DNA of 64,000 nucleotides from Roridomyces roridus (lineage: Eukaryota > Basidiomycota > Agaricomycetes > Agaricales > Mycenaceae): NCBI GenBank assembly GCA_029378245.1, contig JARKIF010000075.1, positions 91,768-155,767 of the forward strand. Reading direction: 5' to 3'. A program made the position numbers and the translations under genes. Positions 10,271 through 20,905 of this stretch are shown piece by piece (positions within the stretch are counted from its first letter, which is position 1; every line of letters begins with the position of its first letter). A model generated the notes under the pieces. The model was not told the DNA's origin, searched no databases, and saw nothing but the letters and a program-made list of their open reading frames with translations.

Positions 10271-10342
10271 CGGATGTGGTGTACGGTGCACAGCTGTGGT
10301 TCATGCCCACGGCAGGCGTGGGTTCGATTCCCGTTCATCCGG
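10271..10342 (+). repeat. tRNA-like element, short form with CAT loop
   Basis: This is the most compact copy, about 70 bases. CGGATG pairs with CATCCG, and the D-stem GTGT pairs with GCAC across the loop ACGGT. A 7-bp stem GCTGTGG/CCACGGC closes a seven-base loop TTCATGC, so the anticodon position reads CAT (Met). The T-arm is GGG-TTCGATT-CCC. The D-loop is only five bases and the anticodon stem is two pairs too long for a normal tRNA. It could be a highly derived tRNA-Met pseudogene or a functional tRNA-like RNA. Confidence 0.5.
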
Positions 10343-10715
10343 CTAAACGGTTAAACTGTTGCAGTTTTTTGGTGAGCTTTCTACCGAGGACGGAGACCAG
10401 ATGTGTTGAGCCGTTTTCATGCATTACATTATACGCAGCAAAAAATTGGACCAAGTACAGGTGTAAATCGTGTGAAGTGATGATCACGCTGCGGATCAAT
10501 ACGGGATGCCGGGACAGATGTTAATCTCCAATTCAATTGCGGCCGCATCCTCACGAGTCACGGATATCCATCACGACGCGCCCCTCCTCCCGCCCATCTC
10601 AAGCGCGATGAGAAGACGATGAGCACAGATGACGACGAAGAAGTTGATCAGTTTCTCCGTCAGCAACGCGCAAGCCCGCCTTTGGGCAATCCCTCTCACG
10701 AGCTCACACGCGGGC

Positions 10716-10724
10716 GGATATATA
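10716..10724 (+). promoter_or_regulatory. TATA box of the WrbA-type gene
   Basis: TATATAATG lies about 60 bases upstream of the ATG at 10780 and is the only strong TATA element near this gene. Confidence 0.5.
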
Positions 10725-10779
10725 ATGACCCACAATCGCGACCCACCGCTGTTCTCTATCCCGACCACTCTCGCTATCG

Positions 10780-11773
10780 ATGTGCTTCCCGACCAAGAAA
10801 CAAAAGGCCAATTTCGACGAGGAGAAGCCCAAGCCCACGGCCAACGGAGCTAGCAAGACGCCTGCGGTGACCGAGAGGGCGGCGGCAGCGGCAAGCACGG
10901 CACCGGCGCCGGCGGACACTGCTCCGGCCTCAGCTCCCGTTGCCCCTGCGGAACCTGCGCCTGCATACCAGGCGACCGAAGTCACGAAGGCAGCTGCCGT
11001 CGCAGAGGTTGAGGCACCCAAGAAGGGCCCCAAAGTGGCTATTGTGGTCTATACCATGTACGGGCACATCGCCAAGAGTGCGTCCCGCCTTTCCTCTGCG
11101 TTTCCCTCGCTCGATCTGCTACTCAGTGGCCGAGGCCGTCCAAGCTGGAATCAAAGAAGCCGGTGGGTCCGCTACTCTGTATCAGTGCGTCCGTCTGCTC
11201 TGCCATCCAATCCTCCTCATTACACTCACTCAGAATCCCCGAAACCCTTCCCACCTCCGTGCTCGAACAAATGCACGCCCCAGCCAAACCCGCATATCCA
11301 ATCATGACGCCCGAAATCCTCGCCACATACGACGCCTTCCTCATGGGCATCCCCACGCGCTACGGCAACTTTCCCGCCCAGTGGAAGGCCTTTTGGGATT
11401 CTACGGGCGGACTTTGGGCGACTGGCGCATTGGCGGGCAAGTATGCTGGAGCTTTTGTGAGTACGGCGGGATCTGGGGGTGGGCAGGAGACGACAATCGC
11501 CGCTGCTATCAGCACCCTCACGCACCATGGAGTCTTGTTCGTCCCGTTGGGATACAAGCATGCGTTCCCGCAGTTGACTAATGTGGAGGAAGTTCGCGGA
11601 GGTGTGTCTTTCTTTTCTTTTCGCATTTCCGTGCTCACCAACTCTCAGGCTCTCCATGGGGCGCGGGCACTTTCGCCTCCTCCGACGGCTCGCGCCAGCC
11701 TACGCCTCTCGAGCTCGAAGTTGCGCGGATACAGGGCAAGTCCTTCTGGGACCTTGTTGCGCGGGCGTTTTGA
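10780..11773 (+). CDS. NAD(P)H:quinone oxidoreductase, WrbA/flavodoxin-like
   Basis: Four exons (10780-11077, 11127-11184, 11234-11601, 11649-11773) join cleanly into about 280 residues. Residues 1-80 are an Ala/Pro/Glu-rich leader beginning MCFPTKKQK, whose Cys2 could be lipidated. A flavodoxin-like fold follows, with [19 protein letters not shown] as the phosphate-binding loop for FMN. Next come [35 protein letters not shown] and [10 protein letters not shown] near the end, all signatures of the WrbA family (four-electron quinone reductases, including fungal allergens such as Alt a 7). Known family role: reduction of quinones to hydroquinones, avoiding semiquinone radicals, often at membranes or eisosomes. 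The gene looks intact and stands alone within the tRNA-like array. Confidence 0.9.
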
Positions 11774-12399
11774 GAGAATGGCTCGCTCGGTCGTAGATGA
11801 ATTCAATAACAGTGTATGCGGACTGGACGCACGACAGTGCCGGGTCCGGAGATTGAACTGCTTGGGGAGATTGCCATTCCACAATTCTATTCGCTGTATT
11901 TTTCTCTGCGTATAAACTTTGAAGTAGACGGTGGATTCAAGTGATGCATGGCATGGGGTGGATTACGAGGCGGGGTGAATTCGACCAAAAAGCAATGTCC
12001 TCTACTTGTCATGGCATACAGGGAATCGAACCCGGAGTGTATCTGGCACGATGAGAATTTAGAAAGCGGCGTGCATCATGATGACAGCCAATGTCGATTT
12101 GCCTAGTTGTGTTCGCTTGAAGAAAAGTCTAACGAGTGGAATTCAAGCCCCTGCACTTCTGGGAAAAAGAACTTCAATGAACCCTGCTATTCGGGGTGCG
12201 TGGCGCTGAACCCCAGCTTTCTGCTGTTGCACCTCTAAATAGAACCGCAAGTACTGCGATTCTCTAAAGCTAGGATCGTCGTTTCAAAGACGCCCTTTAA
12301 ATTCACATCGGTGCGCTGTTGGAAATTGGAAAAATCTACCTCATACACCATACCCCGTCATAATCCTCCACGTATACCTAGGATCGTCGGTTCAAGACA
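11774..12399. repeat. intergenic with decayed tRNA-like copies
   Basis: No gene is present. A minus-strand T-arm (GGGTTCGATTCCCTGTATG) near 12005-12025 has a box-A-like stretch GATGCACGCC upstream, near 12070-12095. A TGGTGTATGAGG segment occurs on the minus strand near 12335. These belong to the tRNA-like family but do not fold completely. Confidence 0.4.
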
Positions 12400-12475
12400 A
12401 GATCATTGGTGTTGAATTCGAACACCTCCAATTCCGCACTACGATGAGCTGTACACCACACCCAATGATAATTTC
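12400..12475 (-). repeat. tRNA-like element
   Basis: Read on the minus strand, ATCATTGG at the start pairs with CCAATGAT at the end (eight pairs). TGGTGTACAGCTC follows the 5' arm, and a GGTG-TTCGAATTCAA-CACC arm stands in the T-arm position. It is shorter than the other copies and lacks a proper anticodon arm, so it is probably a decayed copy. Confidence 0.4.
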
Positions 12476-12565
12476 CACATCCCACCAGCGTTCCGTTCAA
12501 GATAAATGTACATAAGGGAGGTAAATTCTAAACCCCTCGGGGGAAAAAATGAAGGCTTCGACTCC

Positions 12566-12652
12566 ATGCAAGAGGGCGGGAATCGAACCCCAGCGTCCTG
12601 TCGTATTTCTAATATCTATACCCGATGAGCAGGCGTGCGCCGGACACCACAC
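12566..12652 (-). repeat. tRNA-like element
   Basis: On the minus strand the element begins TTGGGTG-TG-GTGT-CCGGC-GCAC-GCCTG, the same acceptor/D-arm layout as the copies at 8050 and 10271, and ends with GGGGTTCGATTCCCGCCC. GGGTG pairs with CGCCC. The short loop after GCCTG reads CTCATCG, again offering a CAT triplet, followed by an AT-rich insertion. Confidence 0.5.
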
Positions 12653-12789
12653 CCAATGAAATTCAACATGATGCCGAGATCGGCAGTTAGTGGGTGGTGT
12701 TTGATCGAATCTCGGGAGACTCCTTGCCAGAAGTCCTCCCCGGAATCCGACTCCCTCAATTGCGTCCTGACTAGCTCAATGACTGGAAA

Positions 12790-12960
12790 GGAGCGCTGCG
12801 ACACAAGGATCGAAGTAAGTATGCCGTCGACATCCCATGTGCGAGGTTCGATTCCCCGGCAGCGCCTTATTCATTGGATCCGGATCTTTTTCCTACATTT
12901 AATTAGATTCCACTGACCTTGGAGGTGGATCGTGCATTCAGTACACGGCTCAGGCGACCA
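12790..12960 (+). repeat. promoter-linked repeat R, copy 1 (upstream of monooxygenase A)
   Basis: This begins with a T-arm-containing segment (AAGTAAGTATGCCG ... GTGCGAGGTTCGATTCCCC), then an AGCGCC junction and a TTTTT run, then ATTCCACTGACCTTGGAGGT. Diverged copies of the same ordered parts occur on the plus strand at 15250-15420 and, inverted, at 35200-35345 and 57300-57480. In each case they lie upstream of a monooxygenase gene or pseudogene. The repeat therefore travels with, or marks duplication of, the monooxygenase promoter region. Confidence 0.55.
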
Positions 12961-13655
12961 GGGCCGACTTCGCGGGTACTTTTCCGCGACTTCTAAAACC
13001 TGCGTCTGTACAACCGGCAGTTGATTCTCTATTCCTTCTCTCGATTCCGTTGTTCCCTCAGGTATACACTATTTTCTTTGCTGGCATGAAATCGACTGGG
13101 AAACATTATTCTACGTATCGCCGCTGGCCCGGGGGCTCGTGATCAGCAGCTAAGCCGATCAGATGACGTCATCATGTCATGTAGGGTTTCGTGCTTGCCT
13201 TTCACCTCCATGTCCGAGGCCGAGGCCGTACTGTGAGTATCGTCAATCTCCCCGCAACCAACCCGGACGTCAAAGGCACCACTGTGCACGGTTAAACGGT
13301 CGGTAAAATGGCGACGGGCCAAGGATGTGCCGCCCGTCCTCTTTTCGGATGTCCAGCATGGGAAAGCTGCAAGTAGTTGGACTTGAGGGGGACGCTCCGG
13401 AGGTGCAAAGGTAGGCTTTCTCAGCCCTCTTCTTTTGTAGTAGAGTGCACTCGTAAATCCTCCAGGCAGGCAGACGCTGCGCGCCGCTACCAACTTCATC
13501 GCTCCGATCTAGAAGCGGATGCCATATCTAAACATCTTGGACGGCTGAACGGAAGTTCTTCAAACACACTGTGGATAAACTGACCTACGCTCAAAGGTAC
13601 TTAAGCCGTAGCCACCCCAGGGTTTTACTCTCAATAAGAACGAAAAGTTTTACAC
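12961..13655. other. upstream region of monooxygenase A
   Basis: I see no gene here. Segments around 13270-13480 (for example GGCGACGGGCCAAGGATGTG and the TTGTAGTAGAGTGCACTC stretch) recur, inverted, at 34620-34830 and 56820-56960 upstream of two broken monooxygenase copies, so this is duplicated promoter DNA. Confidence 0.5.
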
Positions 13656-15176
13656 ATGTCTGCTTCCAGTAACAACTCTCAGCCTCTTACCATCTCCATC
13701 GTCGGTGCGGGTATCGGTGGTCTAACAGCTGCTGTCGCACTGCGACGAAATGGGCATGCAGTGCAGGTACGTGACTATTTCCCCCGCATTGGATAATACC
13801 AAAAGTGCTTACACTTCCAGATATTCGAAGCTGCGGATTTCAAGACGGAAATCGGCGCTGGATTAGGTGTCCAGGCGAATGCACTCAAGGTCTACGACCA
13901 CATCGGGTTGTGTAGGGAAAACCTGCATGGGGTTTCGTGGGAGGCTGTGCGTATTTGCTTTTGCCTTCAATTCGGTGGCTGAGCGACCCACACAGACTGT
14001 GAGAATGAACAGCGACTGTCAGGAGAGAACCATCTGCCCGTGGTTCGTCCCAGGCCTGAAGACGAACGTAGGTGCCTCTCCACACATTGGTTCATTCGAT
14101 TTATATTCCACAGGGGCTACTATGCCATCGCATCGATCTCCACGAGGAACTGAAGCGGCTTGCGATTGGCGAAGGCCAAGGTCCGCCTGCGATATTGCAC
14201 CCTGCGACGAAGGTCATTGCGTGCGATCCGGAAGCAGGAATGATCACCTTGCAGGGCGGTGAGACCGTCCTCGCAGATGTTATTCTGGGAGCGGATGGAA
14301 TTCACGTGAGTGTTTAGGCGTTCTAGTCGGAGCTTCAGTCCTCAACTTTGCAGTCTGTCGTGCGCGATCATGTCGTGCAAGATGTCCTCCGGCCGGAGGA
14401 TACTGGCTATTCTTGCTTCAGGGCCGTTGTTGATGCCTCGAATGTGCGTGACATTCCTGAGCTTGAATGGGTGTATGGCGAGGTCAGTGGGATGCGGAAC
14501 ATTCCCGGAAAAGATGGCTCGCTGCTTGTCGTCTACCCGTGCCGCGACGGGACCCTCATAAACATCGTGGCATTCTACTCCGACACCTCCGATGCAACGG
14601 CCGGTACGTCCATGACACTCATAATCTGAATACTCATTAAAGTCCCCCTCGTAGGTTGGTCCGGCCACGCTACAGTTGACGAATTCAAGACCGTATTCCA
14701 CGAATTTCATCCCAAATTCTTGAACCTCCTCGACCTCCCGCTCCACAGCCCGATCCACAAATGGAAGCTCCGCGTCCTGCCCCTCCTCCCAACTTGGGTC
14801 CGCGGTCGCACGGTGCTCCTTGGCGACGCGGCACATGCCACGATTCCGCATCTCGGGCAAGGCGCGGGCATGTCTATCGAGGATGGTGGGGCGATTGGGT
14901 GTTTGCTCCCCGCTGGAACGCGCGCCGAGGACGTCCCTGCGCGTCTCAGGGCGTATGAGGAGTTGAGGAAGGAGCGTGGGGAGTTCATCAGGGCGGAGTC
15001 GGTGGAACAGATGGTGAGGGGATTCGATTTGTACAAGAGTGAGTGACTATTTAGATGGTGCCGTGCTTGACTGACCCTTTCGAGCAGATAAAGAGCTGCA
15101 GATGAAAATCCTGGGGTATGACCCGATTCGGGCTGCGCAACAGTTCTATCAGGAGCGGTTCGGTGGGGTCCATTGA
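13656..15176 (+). CDS. FAD-dependent monooxygenase A (salicylate hydroxylase-like)
   Basis: Seven exons (13656-13766, 13821-13946, 13996-14067, 14114-14305, 14354-14603, 14655-15038, 15088-15176) give about 407 residues with no break. Near residues 12-20, IVGAGIGGLTAAVALRRNG is the ADP-binding GxGxxG fold for FAD. ADVILGADGIHSVVR is the DG motif, and VLLGDAAHATIPHLGQGAG is the GD motif that contacts the FAD ribityl chain and pyrophosphate. Length and motif order match single-component group A flavin monooxygenases, which hydroxylate aromatic acids (salicylate, 6-hydroxynicotinate and similar) using NAD(P)H and O2. The true substrate cannot be read from sequence. It is followed in tandem by a close paralogue. 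Confidence 0.92.
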
Positions 15177-15249
15177 TACGATACGTTGCATGTTCCCATT
15201 AGAAATAGATAGTGGGTCCTCATTTGACGGTTCACATTTTCGATTGCCC

Positions 15250-15420
15250 CAGACGCTACAGAAGCGCCATATTCTTGCGAATTGGGTCCCGATCTTTTTT
15301 CTTCCTCGATTCTTGTTCGATAATGGATTCGCACGTTGAATTTCACTGACCTTAGATCCTGCATCCATGTCCACTGCTCAGGCAACCAGGGCTTCGCGAG
15401 TACTTTTCAAAGGCGTGCGT
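15250..15420 (+). repeat. promoter-linked repeat R, copy 2
   Basis: AGAAGCGCCATATT, a short T-rich run, then TTTCACTGACCTTAGATCC and GCATCCATGTCCACTGCTCAGG match the ordered parts of copy 1 (12860-12960). The tRNA-like 5' part is missing. It lies 0.6 kb upstream of monooxygenase B and was presumably carried along by tandem duplication. Confidence 0.55.
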
Positions 15421-16018
15421 ATGTGCCAAGAAAAAATCAACTGTGGTTGAATTTGAATTTGAACAGAACCGTGAGAATCAACTTGATCACTCACGTGGTC
15501 ATCACTGATCAATTACGGATATCAATTCTCTCTCTTCCACCGACCACCATGAACACCAGGGTACTCCTGTTCGTTCCGGACGTTTCTCGATCCAGGGTTA
15601 CTCGGGACTCTGATGCTTCCTCTTCTTCTCTCCATTCGACCAGCCCTTCTCGAACGACCTCGGACGCAATATTACATAATGACTTGGCAGCCTTCTCGAC
15701 GCTGGAATCATGAATGCCTTCCGCATCCCGTTCGGATGCCCCTCTGTGCTATCTTCCTTCCATATCTCACGCTCGGATACCGTCGCTCTGGCCGCTGGTC
15801 ATGACTCATCTGCCCTTCTGTCCATACGTACGTTGCGAGAGGTCATGACTCATCATTCGACGTCTGTGCCACCCGTCGTACCCAACGTACGAGTCCGATA
15901 TGGACGTATCCGAACTATTTAATGACGTCGGAGATGAACGACTCTGTTGGATAGCCGGACGTAGGGTGCGATCCATAAAGCAAGGACTGGGGAAGCATGC
16001 GGACTCGTCCCATCCAAG
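15421..16018. other. upstream region of monooxygenase B
   Basis: No gene is recognised. There is no strong TATA box close to the ATG at 16019. The sequence is not obviously similar to the upstream region of monooxygenase A beyond repeat R. Confidence 0.4.
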
Positions 16019-17533
16019 ATGGCGGCAGCACCTTCGCGGCTCCTCACCATCTCCATCGTCGGCGCAGGTATCGGAGGCCTGACAGCGGCCGTTGCGCTGA
16101 GGAGGAATGGGCATATAGTCCAGGTACGTGGCTATCCCCCACGCTCGAAGTCCTTACATACATTTCCAGATATTCGAAGCAGCGGATTTCAAGACGGAAA
16201 TCGGCGCTGGATTGGGTTTGCAGGCTAATGCACTCAAGGTCTGCGACCACATCGGGTTGTGTAGGGAAAACCTACGTGGGGTTCCCTGGGATGCGGTTCG
16301 TGTTTTGCCTTTTCTTTCAATCTGATGGTTGAACTACTAATACAGACTGTGAGACTGAGTAGCGACGGTAAGGAGAGAATCATCTATCCGTGGCTCGTCC
16401 CAGGTATGACGACGAACGTAGGTGCCTCTCAACGCATTGATTCACTTCGATTTATATCCCGCAGGGACTACTATGTCATCGTACCGATCTCCACGAAGAA
16501 CTGAGGCGGCTTGCAATTGGTCAAGGTGAAGGTCCCCCTGCGAAACTGCGGCTTGGATGCAAGGTCATTGCGTGCGATCCGGAAGCAGGGATGGTCATCC
16601 TGGAGGGCGGTGAGGCTGTCGAAGCAGACGTCGTTCTGGGAGCGGATGGAATTCACGTGAGTGTTTAGGCGTTCTAGTGAAAGCTTCAGTCCTCAACTAT
16701 GCAGTCTGTAGTGCGCAATCATGTCGTGCCAGATGTCCTCCGTCCGAAGGATACAGGTCTTTCTTGCTTCAGGGCCGTTGTTGATGCCTCGAACATGTGT
16801 GACATTCCTGAGCTTGAGTGGGTGTACGGCGAGGTCAGTGGGGCGCGGAACATTCCCGCCAAGGATGGGTCGTTGCTTGTCGTCTACCCGTGCCGCGACG
16901 GGACCCTCATAAACATCGTGGCGTTTAACACGGATGAATCCGACGCAGCAGCAGGTGCGCACCTTCCATTCAACTCGTTAAACATCGAATCCGTATGTTT
17001 CAGGCTGGACTGGACACAGCACCATCGAAGAGTTCAAGGCCTCATTCCAACACAAGTTCCACCCCAACTACCTCCGTCTACTCGACCTACCTGCCCTTGG
17101 CCCGATAACCAAATGGAAACTTCGCGTCACGCCCGCGCTGTCGACCTGGGTCCGTGGGCGCACCGCCCTCCTGGGCGACGCAGCACACGGTACGCTCCCA
17201 CATCTGGGCCAAGGTGCCGGTATGGCTGTAGAAGATGCCGCCGCGTTGGCTTGTTTCCTCCCATCTGGTATTCAGGTGGTAGACGTCCCTGCACGACTGC
17301 GTGCCTATTATGAATTTCGGAGAGAACGGGCAGGGTTTGTTAGGGTTGAATCGGGGAGGCAGCGGTGCAAGGGGTTTGATTTGTATAATAGTAAGTGTGT
17401 TGCGTTCGATTTCCCGCACATGCACTGATCTGCTTGCACAGACGAGGAGATTCAGAGGTACCTCCTTGACTATGATCCTATTGAGGCTGCACGAGATTTC
17501 CTCCGGGAAAAAGCGAGTGTGCGTATTCAATAG
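16019..17533 (+). CDS. FAD-dependent monooxygenase B (salicylate hydroxylase-like)
   Basis: This is a tandem paralogue of gene A with the same seven-exon layout and matching intron positions, about 410 residues. It keeps ISIVGAGIGGLTAAVALRRNG for FAD binding, DVVLGADGIHSVVR, and ALLGDAAHGTLPHLGQGAG. It differs from A mainly after the GD motif (AVEDAAALACFLPSGIQ) and at its C-terminus (DFLREKASVRIQ). Substrate-side residues therefore may have diverged, and the pair could act on different aromatic compounds. Its stop lies only 43 bases from the stop of the convergent MFS transporter gene. All splice sites are canonical and I see no disabling change. Confidence 0.92.
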
Positions 17534-17576
17534 GGAAAGCTTTATGTACAAGTAATGTAGCTTCAAGTAGCAAGTA

Positions 17577-19377
17577 CTAACCCTCGACCGTCTTCTCCTC
17601 CAACTTCCCACCCCCCTGCACCTCCTTCGTAATCCGAATGTTCTTGATAAACACCGCGGCCAGCAACGCGATCCCCGCCACCGGCACACCCAACACAAAA
17701 ACAATCCTCAACGCCTCCGCATAGCTCCTCACGACCCCCGGAATCAACTCCGGCGCCAAGTCAGTGTAGATGGCTGTAGGCGACTCGCGCACGATGGACA
17801 CAGGCGCATCAGGCGCGTACTTGCCCAAGTACTTGGTGAGCTGGGAGGAAAACACCGGCTCGGCTACACCGAGACCAATCGTCCCACCAAGGAACTGAAC
17901 GAAACTCGCCATCGAGGTCGCTTGTCCGATCAACTTGGGCATATCTTTGAACTCGGCCTGAATCGCCAACATGCAGTTCTGCATGCCCAAACCCGTGCCT
18001 ATACCGGCGAGGATCTGGAATCCGACGAGTCGAGCGACGTGCGAGTTGGCGTTGAGCGTGTAGAGTAGGCCAGAGCCGATCGCGAGGAATACGGGGCCGG
18101 CGAGCAGGAAGGGGAAGTAGTAGCCCGTCAAGCCCACGACCTGGCCCGAGCCAATGATCGTGATGACCACGCCGAGCATGAACGGCAGCAGGTCAACGCC
18201 CGAGTCGGTGGCGGAGCTGTGTCGTGCGGCTTGGTAGAAGATGGGGATGTAGTACGAGAAGAGGAGGAGAGAGACGCGGGTGAGGAAGGCGTAGAGGATG
18301 ATTGCGTACACGCTCCGGGAGTGGAAAATGGATGTGGGCACCATGGCGCGGTCTTTCTGCCGGATTTCCCAGAAGATGAGCGCCATGGCGAGCACGACGG
18401 CGAAGACAAAGCAGACAATGACGGCGTAATTACCCCACGCCTTGGTGTTGCCACCCCATTGCAGCGCCAACACGAGACTTGTGACCGAGCCCGCAAGCAG
18501 GATGGCACCGACAAAGTCCATGCCGAGGAACTGGCAGAGGATATCCCGTGGACTGCGTTTCGTAGGATCCGCTCCGAGGGGAAGCTGCGCTTTGAGAATA
18601 AAAGTGACGGCTACAAGGGACAGGCCCCCGATAGGGAGGTTTATGAAAAACACCCAACGCCATGTTACGTGGTCGGTGAATGCGCCTCCGATGAGGGGAC
18701 CGATGACCGAGGACAGGCCATAGACGGCGCCAAAGAGACCAAAGAGGCGCGGTCGGTCTTCAAGGCGGGTAACTTGCACAACAATTTGAAACATGGCGAC
18801 ATCTGGGAAAGTCAGGCTGGTAGCCTACACGAACACTGGGGAGAGGACTCACACATGCCCGCCGCCCCAGCACCTGAGACCGTCCGTCCTGCAATGAGCT
18901 GCTCCGCACTCTGCCCCAGGCCGCAGACGAGGGAACCCACTTCGAATAGGGTGATGGAGAAAAGCATGATCCATTTCGCAGCCACGACTCGCAGGACCTG
19001 CAGGTGGCCATTGGAGGTTAAGGAGCGACGGTGGGTCAAGACAGACTAACCTGGCCATAGAAGAGGAGGAACACCGTTTGTGCAAGGATGAAGGCGGTTG
19101 AAACCCAGCCCTGGAGACTGAACGCGTCAAAGTCGGACGCGATTCGAGGGAGGGCGGTCGCGAGGATTGTTTGGTCCAGTGCGATGAGGAGCATGGATAG
19201 GAGTAAAGCGACAAAGACGATGGCGAGGTTCCACCCTGTGAGGATTCCGGACGGGGCGGAGGTTGCCGCAGTGGGCTCATCGCGCTGGGCTGCGTGGTCG
19301 GAGGGCGCGGACATGGAGTTCAGAGGAGGGCTGTGGTCTCCCGACCCGCGAAGAGTCTCGGTTGTTTGTGTGGACAT
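17577..19377 (-). CDS. MFS multidrug/toxin-type transporter (DHA2-like, 14 TMS)
   Basis: Three exons (19377-19051, 18998-18853, 18802-17577) encode about 565 residues. A polar N-terminus precedes the first membrane helix ([22 protein letters not shown]). [17 protein letters not shown] is the motif D1-like start of DHA2 drug:H+ antiporters. [12 protein letters not shown] is part of motif B, and [40 protein letters not shown] is antiporter motif C plus the family's WRW(I/V)F-INLPIG block. The count of hydrophobic segments fits 14 helices. Known relatives export drugs, toxins or pathway products at the plasma membrane. Its tail-to-tail position next to two monooxygenases suggests export or uptake of the compounds they handle, which is inference from location only. 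Confidence 0.9.
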
Positions 19378-19803
19378 GGAAGGAAGGGTAGTTGGGAAAG
19401 AGACGGCGCGCGCATGGTGCTATAAGTATATCAAACGAAAGCGTATGTCAAAATCAATTTGTCACGATTCGAGCAAAACTTGAAAAAACCAGTCAGTTGC
19501 GCGTTTTTTCAGCTGGGAGAAATGCATGCCACATATCCTATGCAGCTGAACCGGTCCATGTGCGAAGAATTCCCAGTAAAGGCGTCGAAGAGGCAGTAGC
19601 AAGCATATCTGGTCCGGCGAAATCTGATATAATTCCGTTTACGCAAGATCACGGAAGATCGAAAACATTCCGATTGGCAGCAACAGGACAAGAATTGTGC
19701 AGGTACCAGTTCAAAGGTGGGTCGATCCTCGAGAAACACTAACCCTGGATTGTACACCCACAAAGGAGAATCACATAAGAATAAATAATGGACACCCTCA
19801 CCC

Positions 19804-20905
19804 TCACGCCTGGTGCCAGAACGAATGGTGGTCATCGACATGCGTCGTATTCTTCGCCATCACCTCCACGGCATGCGCGCTGACCTCGGTGGGTGCTCTC
19901 CCGCTGGTCGTGCTGGCACCTTCTACCGTTGTACCCTCCTTCCCCTCCTTCTCATCGTCCGGCAGCTCCTGTGCCTGTTTCTCGAAGAACGAGACAACCT
20001 TGCTCGGGCTCTTGACGGCCTCCTTGTATACGGAGAAGGATGTTGCGAATTCGCGGTGCTTGCCGACTTGGATGGCGTCGAGGAGCTTCATGGCGTAGAT
20101 CTGGCAGTTGTTGGTGATGAGGTTGTATGCGGGTTGTTTCTCGCGCATTTGGAAGATGGCCATCTCGCCTTGGATGGATGTGTGAGGAGATTAGAGAGAG
20201 AGGGAGAGTATAGTAGACGCACCGGCTTCCTGCAGAGCCTCGTCGTTAAATCGAGTCTTCCCAACCTCAAAAGTGTGCCATTCCTCCTGCTTGACCTTCT
20301 CGTTGATATAAATCACATCTAGATGCTCGTCCTAGGACGCTCGCCGTCAGTTGTTGTCATGGGCGGCCTTGAATCGAGTCAGATTGACTCACCATCCAGA
20401 GCTCATGGGCATAGTCTCCGACGATGACTGCCCAATGCTGCGTCGGATCGGGGCATCTATGAGTCTTCTCCGTGATGAGCTTGCCGAGGCCCGTCTTCTC
20501 CGCGAACCATTTGCCAGCAAAGCCCGCGACGGGGTGCCAGCCAAGAAGGACCGTGCGCTGCGGGCCCTTGATGTCAGGATCGCTGGGAGGGATGGAGTTG
20601 GGCCGTTTTCCCAGTCCGAGGGAGTGTTCGAGCTTTAGTTTGCCTTTGAGGAGTTCGTCTTTGCCTTTGAGGAGCTCGCCTTTGCTGGTGGATGGAGATT
20701 GTTGGTTAGATAGACACGGCGACGGAGAGGACGAGGACGGACAGGAATCCTTGGAGCTTTTCTCGACGCGAGTGGTGCTCGCCTTCTTCGTGGGCGTGGT
20801 CTGCGGTGTCGGCCATGGGAAGCACGTTCGACGTGGTGGTGGTGGGTAATCGACAAGTGGTGGGCCGGTGTAGATCCGGATTACATCAGCCGTATGTTGG
20901 CTCAC
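19804..20905 (-). CDS. LRAT / NlpC-P60-like fold protein
   Basis: Three exons (20905-20393, 20331-20223, 20168-19804) give about 328 residues. The first 90 are Pro/Ser/Lys-rich and probably disordered, including repeated ELLKGK blocks. The core has THRCPDPTQHWAVIVGDYAHELWM, with a histidine in the HWA(V/I) position. Exon 3 has AYNLITNNCQIYAMKLLDAI, with a cysteine in the NNC position. The spacing (His on an early strand, Cys at a helix start) is that of LRAT-like and related papain-fold hydrolases or acyltransferases, here in the circularly permuted H...NC order. The activity is not predictable. The C-terminal 50 residues are polar. ATG 20905 is the first in frame, and a later start near the core is possible. 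Confidence 0.65.

Noticed and set aside
10940..11581. 213-codon plus frame overlapping the WrbA gene
   Set aside because: Wrong frame relative to the conserved flavodoxin motifs, and it reads through two introns.
7440..12868. Calling the T-arm copies standard tRNA genes
   Set aside because: The D-loops are too short and lack GG, anticodon arms are abnormal in all but one copy, and acceptors have six rather than seven pairs.
18219..19049. Long open frame on the plus strand, 276 codons
   Set aside because: It is antisense to the MFS transporter, whose motifs and splice sites are clear. The composition is that of a shadow frame.
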